A stretch of 64,000 nucleotides of DNA from Phoronis australis. Its lineage: Eukaryota > Phoronida > Phoronidae. This document shows, one piece after another, positions 32,401-44,400 of the stretch. The stretch covers positions 131,679 to 195,678 of the forward strand of contig NMRA01000538.1 in the NCBI GenBank assembly GCA_002633005.1, written 5' to 3'. The notes below the pieces were generated by a model that was given only the letters and a program-made list of their open reading frames with translations, did not search any database and was not told the origin of the DNA. Every line of letters starts with the position of its first letter. The stretch's first letter is position 1. Both the position numbers and the translations under genes were made by a program.

Positions 32401-35400
32401 ATTAGTTAGATTTTCACTTGAATCTAACTGGAATCCAGTGATATTCTCAGTAATTGGTACGTTAGGAGAGAATAGATTGTCGTAACTTTGGCTGCAGTTG
32501 GGCGATTTTGGCAATTCAAAAACTATAAACATGATCAGCACTTGACGAGGAATTCAGAAATGCTATTGGTTTTGTGTTCAAATATGTTATAACTTAACCT
32601 TATTTTTAACAGCATGGAGCCTAGTCAGGCTAGAAGCAATATTATTGAACATAAATGCCACTGCATGATGGAGTTGTGTAAGATATTAGCTACAAGGGTA
32701 ATTTTCCCAGCTAATTGTTGCAGGCGGCTATAGAATCGAACAAGTTGGGAAAATGCCGTAATGTGTAAAAAAGCAACAATTATAAGTAGCAACAAGACAA
32801 AACACTGTTCTATACAGCAGAAATAATACTGTTATTATGCTATAATTCATAACGCAAAATAGCGTAATGGCATCGAACTCGCGGGAAGGACTACAATCAA
32901 CACGGTACTATATTAAGACATTACCAGGTAAAGTACGTCTTCCTCATTATCAACAACTACAGTTCTCAACATGTTAGTAGTATGCCCACGTAATGTTCTG
33001 GCAATTAAAGCTGCATTTCTGAGTTTCTTACCTAGAAACGAAAATGAATTACAGGTAGACATTTAAATCTTAAAAAATCGGTCTCATGTTATCCTTTAAC
33101 TTTGATAGGATTTTATTTCCATTACCATCTCAAGTCACGGACAATGTGTACATGCAGCATTTCCGAATTCACAATTTTAAGGATGGTTAACCCAAATAAA
33201 CAGAAGACACTGTTCCCTTCACTGACGATTTCGATGTTTTTGGCCAACCCATATAAACTCTGAAGTGTTTTCTTGAGTCACAATGCGTACGTGCGCCATT
33301 TTCAAATATGCACTTTTATCTTGAGTTGCTGACGATTTCGATGTTTCTATATGGCAAGGCAAAAAAGTAATTGGTTCTGACCTTTACCTGAGCGTTCAAT
33401 CAACAATTCCAGGTAGCACCTATTCATGGATCCATAGGGTGTAATCAAACAAGTATCTTTTCAGCCAGGACCATAAGCCATATGTTAAGGTGTTTAGTTA
33501 CACAGTCCAACTGGGACAGTTGCATACTAAGAGCAAGTTTCACCAACTGCTTTCAATGAACTTGCATATCAATTTCAAAAGGCCCATTTTATGTGAGCAA
33601 CACCCACGATTAACATAATTCTAAGGCAACATGCAAACTGAGTCTTGTGTTTTACTTGTAAGCAAGTGTAAAGAAGCATAAGACAACGCCACGACTCCCC
33701 AATTAAGCTCTGAGTAACTTTTAACCCTGCATCATTTTTACTTGTCTTTGCTGGATTTTCTTTCCTTAAAATTAGGCCACTAAAAGAAATACTGCACCAC
33801 TGACCTAATTTCTAAAAACCATCAACCAAACTATAGATTGCTTTGTTTGGCCTAACAGAAATTGAATTTAACTTGTGAATGCATTTATTGTCATTATTTT
33901 GCCATTTGTCACAGTAAGTTATTTTGATATCGACTCTTAGGGTTTATTTTTCATTACTCATCCCTATTTATGGCCTCAAGGGTCTGCTTTTGTATTCATA
34001 CATTCTCTACGCAACACCTGATATGTCATCCATATTTCCTTTGTTAGGTTCAACGTGGTCTAGCTCATTCAGCCACCTACCTCGTCGTGCACAAGACCTA
34101 CGTTCATTCTCTGCATTTTTCCCACGTTTTTTTCTTTTTCGTATATCCGTTACCTGTTAGGTATTTTCAAGTTTTGTGCTTATATTCTGTACTTTTTCTT
34201 TAGGTCCTCCTTGAGGCAAAAATCTTTTGTTTTTGTTCCATCTCTCAGGGCTTTTCATTGTACACGCTGGTGGCGTTTTTTCCATGCCCATCTTGCAGAG
34301 TTTTGTAGTTCTTTCTATTTACGTCATAATAAATAACATTATTCGCAATCCTCATCATTCTTGTTTTACTGACTGCAACATAGCTCGTTGCTTACCCAGA
34401 GCAAAATAGATTATGATAAATAAAATCTTATCACAGTAAAGAATATAACAAAACCAGTTTTATAAGAGACAAAACTACCTGGCGTGCGTTCAGTAGACGC
34501 TAGGACCTACGCTAGGACCTAGCTAAAACCTAGTCAAAGTCACGTGCTCTCATTTAAAATGCACGGCAATATCTCACGTAATCCCGCGAAGTCTTGCTTT
34601 TTAGCTAGGTCCTAGCGTTACTGAACGGGAGACTGGTTTGATTTTCATTTTTCAACCAGCTAAACAGGATGAAATGCAGCTTAAATAAACATGACATTAA
34701 CATCTGAAACTAATTTTGTGAATAAGTGACAGGTAAGTCCATTGCAATTTGAATGCATTCAAGATTTTGACCAGTCTCCAGTAAGTGTACTGGCTATAGT
34801 TGACAATTAAGGTCTGTCACGATATTGCATTACGTTTAGCATGATTTCATAAATCTTTGACTACACACATAAGTTGATCCATCAGTCAAGAATCCATGAC
34901 ATTCTCAAGGGTAACCAAGGATAATATTGCAGTGCTTTAGACTGATTAAACTGACAGCCAAACAGCAAAATGAAACCTTTCTGGCACGATTAATATGTAT
35001 GCCTGTTGACAGCTGCTTCAATGGTTTGATGGCCAAGAGACATTACCACATCTCTACACTGATAAGTTTAATTTCAAACCACTTATTCAATAACTAAACC
35101 TCGGTATGATCTTTGCGCAGAGGGACTGGTCAACTCTCCAAGCAATTACTGAGACTCTTATCACCAGAAAGTTCTTTTTTTGAAATGGAGAAAAAAGCAT
35201 AAATGGTTGCTTTTTAGAAACAAGAAGCAATTGGTCATGTTCCCAATGCATTCCTCCAAAAATGTTTTTCATTGCATTTCTTTAATTTTGTGCATAAGTT
35301 GTCTATTTTGGATTTATGTTTAACGGCACCCAAACAATCAATACAAGAGCAAAGCAGAGCGTTGAAATGCACCCACAATAGCACCGTATACGGTATCCTT

Positions 35401-38400
35401 CTAGGGTTGTTTATTGGTACCATAAAGTGGCCAGAAGAGGGCATATATGTAGTATGTTGTACTTTGCAAAATGGAAAGGCATGGTCATTGTCTCCTCAAT
35501 AGGCTAGGGGCAAAATGTGAGTGATCTTCATAATACAAGCACATCCTATACACCAGTTGCTTAAAGCACCACAGAAACATAGAATTAAAAACAAATTTAC
35601 CAACATACGAGATTAGCACAGCATTAGAATGCCAGAAACAAATTTCTACTTGGAACTTTTCCTTCATAGTCACGAAGTAACAAAAAGTATACACGTGAAG
35701 ACTTATGAAAATACAGAGGTCAATGTAAAATACTAAAATTGCCACTAGAGGCAAACCGGTAGTCAGAATCATCCTAAAGTCGTTATCGTCCGTTGTCAAC
35801 ATCACATAAATACACTTGCTAAATTTAGTAAAGATCCTGCAAACGGTTTGGGAGATACAGCCATGGGCGCAAAAAAAAAGAATGCCACTAGGAGGCGCCA
35901 CAGTAATCAAAGTCATGGTAAATTCAGCATCAACCGTCCTCTTCATAGTAAGAACATACATGCCAATTTTCACAATCATACTTATAGCGGTTTGGTTGAT
36001 AGAGGGGTGGACGCCAAAAAACAGACTAAAAAACAGTAAAAATGGCCACTGGGTGTCGCAAACTATGTCGAATCCATCCGAAAACGGGAGGATAGCGTCA
36101 CCGCACTAATAGGTGCCTACATACCAAATTTCATGAAAATCCGTTAAGGACTTGTGAAACTGAGGTAAACGTGAAAAAATAAAATTGCCACTAGGGGGCA
36201 CACTGGTAGGTGGATCCGTCCAAAAGTCGTCATCGTCTGTTGTTAACATCATATAAATACACTTATTAAATTTCGTAAAGATCCTGCGAACCGTTTAGGA
36301 GATACAGCCATAGGCGCAAAAAAAACAATACTGCCACTAGGAGGCGCCACAGTAGTCAAAATTGTCGGAAAATCATTGTCAACCATCCTCTACATAGTAA
36401 GCATATACATGTCAATTTTCACAATCATCCTTTGAGCGGTTTGGTTGATAGAGGGGTGGACACACAAAAACAGACTAAAAAACACTAAAAATGGCCACTA
36501 GGTGGCGCAAACTATGTCGAATCCATCCGAAAATACCAAATTTCATGAAAATCCGTTCAGGACTTTTGAAGATACAAAGGTAAGCGTAAAAAACTAAAAT
36601 TGCCACTATGGGGCACACCGGTAGTCGGATCCGTCCGAAAGTATGCACAATGTGCCGTCCCATTCATGAATGGAACATATGTGCCAAATTTCATGAACGT
36701 ACGTCAAAGGGTTTTGGAGATAGAGCAGCGGACGCCGGACGCCGGATGCCGCCCGGATGGACGGACGGAGATGACGGCATAATGCGTCCACATAATATTA
36801 TAAATATGTGGGCACATAAAAATTTAATAAAATTGTGTAAGTATTTCCCAAAATTATTACTACGGGGCACTGTGTTAGTCAGATCTATCCAAAGTAAAAA
36901 TACACTCGCCAAGTTTCACAATTAATAATCCTCCAAGGTATTTAGTAGATACACTTGCGGACGCTAGTGCATAAAAATGTATTTAAACCAAAAGAAAATG
37001 ATTTTGTTATAATACAGACCGTATATGACATGTGAGTATGAACAAAATGATGCCAACAACGATGTTCACGAATCAATACATTACGTGCCTGTCTGCCACA
37101 CTTAACATCTGAACAAAGAACACTTTCCAGAAATAGACCTTATAAAAGAACCAACTATGTAACAAGTGATCTCAAAAATTTTTGCTGTTACCATAACAAA
37201 AAAGACACACCTTACGGACCATTCCCTTAGACCAAGAAATTTCCAACATCACAGTCTGATCTAGAATCAGGTTTGATTAAACTTGACAAACATGCCTATT
37301 GTGTTGTTACACAATGCAGTGGTACATAGCTTACAGACAAACAAAGCAATCAGTGGTTTAAAGTTAAGTCTAACTTCTCTGAAAGACAAATGTTTTTTTC
37401 CATTCGAAGTTTTTTGGTAATAGTATTTCATAAAAAACACATTCTCGGCATCTGTTGCGGATTGGGCACAAGCTGTCTTACAACATCTCTTGTGGCGCTT
37501 TTTTATTGCCCATCTTACCAGAGATTACCAATTATACGTTATTTACCTGCATTCATTATATTGTAACTGTACTAGTCATAATAAATGACCTTACATCGCC
37601 TACCTCCGTCTCCTTTTCATCTCTGGTAACGAGCTTGCGACGCACGTATCATTTATCTATTATTCGGGACATATGTCGATCATAAATACTATATGTTTTA
37701 AATATCGGTTAGCGTGAGGCGTGCTGTTATATAATTGCTGGATTACGTGAACTTATCAGATGAACGCAAACAATGAGAGCTGGACTATGTAAACACTTGT
37801 TTGCCAACTTTCTCCCCTTGTTATTGCTGTCAATCTGATACCAACATAACGACAGGACTGCAATTTGGGAAACAGGGCGGGAGCGTAACGTGAGACAACA
37901 AGACTTAAAAATGGAAGGTGTAGTTTATAACATATCAACAGCTTTTGTGCACTGCAGTATATTGAAACTGAAGTTTTTAGAAGTTCCAGTGTTCTGCCTT
38001 CACTTGGTCTATTTATGATCGACATATGTCCCGGATAATAGATAAATGATACGTGCGTCGCAAGCTCGTTACCAGAGATGAAAAGGAGACTGATGTAGGC
38101 GATATAAGGTCATTTATTATGACTAGTACAATTACAATAAAATGAATACAGGTAAATAACGTATAATAGGTAATGAGAGGAAGAGGGTGGGAAAATTGAA
38201 TGAGTTTTTGACATACGACAATGTGGCCGGAACAAAGTGAATCGAAAGCGAGGTTACAATAACAAAGAAAAACGCCCCTAAAGACACGTGACAATCATCA
38301 GCCTATGAGAGCCAAGAGCTGACGTGATAACAACAGACCAATACGAAGGCTGGAAAAACGACGTGTAGTCCTACACAAGGGAATAATGGAATAGACCAAG

Positions 38401-41400
38401 ATGAGGGGGAAAAGGAGTAAGGCGGGTCCATATGCTCACATAAATATATTTAACGAGTGAAATACCATACATCATAACTTCTGGACCTACAGAGCCATGC
38501 ACCTGGTAAACCTAAACAGCTGCTCAGGATGTGCATGGCTCAGCCCCACAGGGCAAATGCCTGTGGTTCAACCTGTGCAGTGTTTAATCACTTTTAATGG
38601 CTTTAATGACATGCCTTTCATCTGACTGGGGAAACAGTGGACGTGAGAGTACTGCATAGTTCTCGGTATGAGTGAGATGCTGGGAGGCAGCATTGGTTAA
38701 AAACAAGAACACTCTTTGAATAGACACCAATCCCCAGTAGAAAAAGCCAGGTGGCTCCGCAACACTGACAAATTTATTTTAAAAAAAGTCCCAGAAGTTG
38801 TAATTAATAATTTTTTTGCATCTAGTTATTCGCGTGGATGAATAATAATGTCCGTCGTCTAACTACATTTACATAATATTTTCACCTGCTGATCATGCCA
38901 CTATCACTTTCCAGCAAAAGAATATAAACAATGCAACCATTTGTTTTGCAAAGCAGTGACAGCTCATATTTTTCAAACAAAGCTCAAGGTTTTGGCTCAG
39001 AGCTTTTCAAACATGGCTCAACATTTCAAATATGGCTCAGTTTTATATACATGGCTCAATATTTCCAAACATAGCTCAGTACTTGTTGCAGCACCAGTTG
39101 CGAATACATACGTAAGCAAAACACTGATTTTTACAAAAGTCTAAAAAAATCCAGTTTCAGATATGTTTCAGGTACGTGTTATTTTTTGCAAAATGGCCTC
39201 TGCATTCATATCGTGTTGTTAAGTTCAAGATATAACATTGATGACCCTTAAAAAATGCAGACAAATTGCTAACAACTAATGTAAAAGTTTGGATAAGATA
39301 GATCACGCTTTCAATTACAAAACACAAGCCTGGAGCTAAGATGAATACTAACTACACATCTTATGTTGCTGTACAGCAAGCAAACACGGAAAAGCAGATG
39401 CCTCTAGAGATGTCAAAATAAGACTTACAGATTAGAACAATTCTACGTCAATAACTTTCAACACAGAAATCAATTAAACAGTGATCTGGAATGGACTACA
39501 AAGTGTATCCACAATTTCTACATGTGTTAACATGCAGAAACCATGAAGCTTATGTCTCTAAAGTGGCTGCTGATAATTGAAATTAGACGCAGACCACTTA
39601 GACATAGCTTCTAGTGAAGATAATTTCCTGTCATTTGTTTAGTTTACTTACCTTGAAGTCAATTTTTCTCAGATAATGATGGCGGGCTTCCTTTGGATCT
39701 TCCTAAAAATACGGATATTTGAGCAATTCATAAATGCACAGAAATTCTATGGATTGACCGACTTTTAAACTAGAGAAAAATGCTAAATTTAACTGTCAGA
39801 CCTGCACATTTCTCATCAATTTCTCAACCACTGAATGTCTAACTTTTCATACATAAAGCATTTTTTACTTTGTTAATTACTAGTACCAAATGAAGGCACA
39901 TAACAGATTTAGAAAAAACAAGATTGTTACACACAAAAAAGATTGCTCTGTAAATTTCATTTGAGAAAAGTTTTTGTAGATGTCACTTGTGTGAGCTTGT
40001 CATACATAAATGCCATCCAGTGTAGGAGGTACCCTAGAACAAGTTACTCTTGGAACCAGTTGTCACCAGGTTTATTAGTGGATGCTACTGTTGCACTGGG
40101 AGAACTATAGGCACATGTTTGAAAACCCCACAATTACTAATGTAGGATAACTTGTTCTAAAGCAACTTGCCCATGCTGTAGTGTGGATGCAAACCTACAG
40201 ACAATGCAGAAGTAATTACCAGCTGTGCACTTGCTCAGTTAGACAAAGGGGTGTCTTACTCTTTGTGGATAGTGCACAGTGCGTAGTGTAGATGCCAGAC
40301 TGTCACCAGGGGCACGGTGCTCTAAGGGCAAGTTGTTCTAGGGTAACTTTATAGTGTGGATACGACTTTGGTCTTAACCTGCACCAAACTGAGGCAAATT
40401 ATGAGAAAATTTGTGGGTGCATATCTTGTACTAGTAAACAGATTACTGTGAACGCAGGCATCCTTTTATGTTAATGGTACCATCAATTTNNNNNNNNNNN
40501 NNNNNNNNNNNNNNNNNNNNNNNNNNNNNNNNNNNNNNNNNNNNNNNNNNNNNNNNNNNNNNNNNNNNNNNNNNNNNNNNNNNNNNNNNNNNNNNNNNNN
40601 NNNNNCGTGTTATTTTTTGCAAAATGGCCTCTGCATTCATATCGTGTTGTTTAGTTCAAGATATAACATTGATGACCCTTAAAAAATGCAGACAAATTGC
40701 TAACAACTAATGTAAAAGTTTGGATAAGATAGATCACGCTTTCAATTACAAAACACAAGCCTGGAGCTAAGATGAATACTAACTACACATCTTATGTTGC
40801 TGTACAGCAAGCAAACACGGAAAAGCAGATGCCTCTAGAGATGTCAAAATGAGACTTACAGATTAGAACAATTCTACGTCAATAACTTTCAACACAGAAA
40901 TCAATTAAACAGTGATCTGGAATGGACTACAAAGTGTATCCACAATTTCTACATGTGTTAACATGCAGAAACCATGAAGCTTATGTCTCTAAAGTGGCTG
41001 CTGATAATTAAAATTAGACGCAGACCACTTAGACATAGCTTCTAGTGAAGATAATTTCCTGTCATTTGTTTAGTTTACTTACCTTGAAGTCAATTTTTCT
41101 CAGATAATGATGGCGGGCTTCCTTTGGATCTTCCTAAAAATACGGATATTTGAGCAATTCATAAATGCACAGAAATTCTATGGATTGACCGACTTTTAAA
41201 CTAGAGAAAAATGCTAAATTTAACTGTCAGACCTGCACATTTCTCATCAATTTCTCAACCACTGAATGTCTAACTTTTCATACATAAAGCATTTTTTACT
41301 TTGTTAATTACTAGTACCAAATGAAGGCACATAACAGATTTAGAAAAAACAAGATTGTTACACACAAAAAAGATTGCTCTGTAAATTTCATTTGAGAAAA

Positions 41401-44400
41401 GTTTTTGTAGATGTCACTTGTGTGAGCTTGTCATACATAAATGCCATCCAGTGTAGGAGGTACCCTAGAACAAGTTACTCTTGGAACCAGTTGTCACCAG
41501 GTTTATTAATGGATGCTACTGTTGCACTGGGAGAACTATAGGCACATGTTTGAAAACCCCACAATTACTAATGTAGGATAACTTGTTCTAAAGCAACTTG
41601 CCCATGCTGTAGTGTGGATGCAAACCTACAGACAATGCAGAAGTAATTACCAGCTGTGCACTTGCTCAGTTAGACAAAGGGGTGTCTTACTCTTTGTGGA
41701 TAGTGCACAGTGCGTAGTGTAGATGCCAGACTGTCACCAGGGGCACGGTGCTCTAAGGGCAAGTTGTTCTAGGGTAACTTTATAGTGTGGATACGACTTT
41801 GGTCTTAACCTGCACCAAACTGAGGCAAATTATGAGAAAATTTGTGGGTGCATATCTTGTACTAGTAAACAGATTACTGTGAACGCAGGCATCCTTTTAT
41901 GTTAATGGTACCATCAATTTGAATCATAGCACTTCAACACATTTTACAGTAACAATGGCATATGGGTAATACAACTTATTGGCTGCAAAATGGCAAAACA
42001 GGAACGCTGCCTGTGGAATCAGAACTATCCAATTAACAGTGGCATCCAAATGAAGAATTGAACACTCATGATATTGACCATCATTTCCCCATAACAGACT
42101 GGCTGCAAGGCATCTCTGTGACATTTAACAAAACAAACTGTGCAAAACATTGAAACAATTATGACTAGTTTTTAAACTTCAGTTTTTGGAAAACTGCTAA
42201 TTTTGTTGCCTTTTTCTGATAAGTAATGCCATTCCAATACGTGAGTAATGGCATAGATTTGTAAACATCATGAAGAGAGTCAATGAACTACAAAACATGT
42301 CCATGTTAATTATTTTTGACTGAAAAATATGAAAATAATTTGACTCAAAAGTAGGCAACATTTGGACTGTAGTGAACATTAAAACCACTATAGATAAGTG
42401 AGAATCTGTTCAAAAGACACACTAAATTTGTGTTTCTAAGCAGATATGAATGAAACAACTATTGGGTTTGAATTCAGTCATATACGCAAACTGCGAATGA
42501 TAATGGCAGAGTGCGAGCAAGATCATTATCTTGCTTGATCTCTGAAAAACAACATAATGACTTCAATGCCAGAGGGTCATACACTGTAGGTGGGCAGTTT
42601 CCTCTGACGTGTGACTTAAATACGAAAGCAATGAAATACTATGTTTTCTAATTGTTTCTTGACAAGCAAACTGACCTCAAAATTTCTTTGCCATTACAGA
42701 AATTAGTTTATACCATCAAAAATAATGAAGAGATTACCTGCCATCGATATAAAGCATGTCAATGGTAGGTGACCCTCTTGAATTGGCACAATTTTTGAAA
42801 GGTTGCTTTATCTCGTCAAACCTGGTGTTTTTTGTCAGTCTTGTTTATTTGTTGATTCCCCTAATGTTCTATTCCAGCTAAGGAAATGTACAATACATGT
42901 TTGATGTGGTTGAAAACCCTGGTTTATCATTTGCATTTTCGACACTGAGTAACGAGGTTAACTTCACATTAATAACAGATTATCGGATTCATCATTATGT
43001 TAACTCACCTCAATGAGTCCATTCTTCACAAACTTGAGTCTGATTTTCACTACAAAGATGTCAACTAGGTAGATGACGTCTGCCGTGTAATCACAGACCA
43101 ACCAGTAGATCAGGTTGTCATCAGTCTGGTAGGGGAACGAAGACCTCAATGCAATCACTGTCACGTTGTACATGTATGCCAGTGTAACCAGGAACAGCCA
43201 GAATAAGTATGCGTAACCTGTTAAAGGAGTTGTCGGCAGCAATTGAAAAAAGGATCTTACAAATGGAACTTAGTGAGGCACTGTGACCGCATGGTCACAA
43301 TATCCACAACACTTACTGACACCTTCCTGCATTAGTGAAAGAACTTTCATTTCTCAGCATGCATACAGTTAACGATTAAAGCAATCAAACAAAATACCAT
43401 TCCCCGCCACGACGACTAATTCTGTTAATAGCAAAAATGACTGGTAAAAACTACCAGGTTGCAAAATTTTAATTACAGAATGGCTTAGTCTGACCTTACT
43501 GACTAATTCAACTTCATTCTCGGTCATCAGGTAAGACTACTCTGATGTTTGGCTCGGTTTCCGACCAGTCATCATGACGGGGAATTCTGGGTCATTTCAT
43601 CTGAATACATTTGGATTGTACTGTGTGTAGCCAACTTAAGGTAAATACTGTCTTGTAACTCCATGAAAAGGCCCAGGCCCGAGGGTTTTGCCAAAGGAGG
43701 GTTATAATTAGTAATGTCTCACTTAAACTTTTTTGTCACTCGATTTGACGCTTGTGTAGGATATCTTCAAAAATTACCTTTTGATGTGAAAACGGTTTTC
43801 ATTAATCTTGACATTTTGCACGAGAATAAATTGTCACCATGTTACGAAGAGATCAATAGAGTTCAGGCTCCATATGACAAGTTGACATTAACACATGAAA
43901 GAGTACCTTCTTCAAATCAAAAGGTAAGAATTGTTGTCTGGATGAATACTTTTGGCAGACCTTTTTTGACCAAAACCCCAACTGAATAGAAAACTAATAA
44001 TGTCATTCCTATTCACATTAATCGCAAAATATTCGCCCAAGCTCATTTTCCCACATTTTCTGTTAAAGTCATGTAGGACCCTAGAAAAATGTTCAAATTT
44101 GGCCAACTTCGGAACATCACGCGTCTCAGAAATGAACGCCGAATTCATAGTTTACGTCAAGCATCCACATACTACTGGTATGCCTTATGCAATGTTCTCT
44201 GAACCACAGTCCTGAATTGTTTTTAAAATGTTCCAACGGGACTATCAAAAATACGATTTCTACGATTTTCATGAAAAAACTTACATGCAAAAAAAACTAA
44301 ATGATATTTAAAAAAACGTAACCGCATTTTTGAGTTGTCATTTTGAACATTTACATGTGACTATATAACAAGAAAAATTTTGTTATTGATATCATTTTTG

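Larger units (their letters stand above)
30949..39651. other. Long CNG intron rich in mobile elements
   Basis: It contains the inverted-repeat element 31087-32450 with a nested LTR-like copy, an R1 repeat (32467-32762), an R2 repeat (33455-33610), an LTR-like copy (33868-34420), a MITE (34487-34627), CTCF-like array B (35340-36780), an inverted LTR-like pair (37492-38465) and a short tandem repeat (38955-39085). The gaps between these (for example 32763-33454, 34628-35339, 36781-37491, 38466-38954) show nothing recognisable. Confidence 0.5.
39175..40489. repeat. Direct duplication D2, first copy (assembly-type)
   Basis: This 1315-nt block is repeated as 40606-41920, also 1315 nt, with only a handful of substitutions. 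The copies are separated only by the N gap and both end flush with it. It contains CNG exon 5. It is probably an uncollapsed overlap. Confidence 0.88.

Noticed and set aside
35485-36109. Long open frames over the repeat array as genes
   Set aside because: They follow the repeat periodicity, recur in array C with the same wording, and lack splice or family support.
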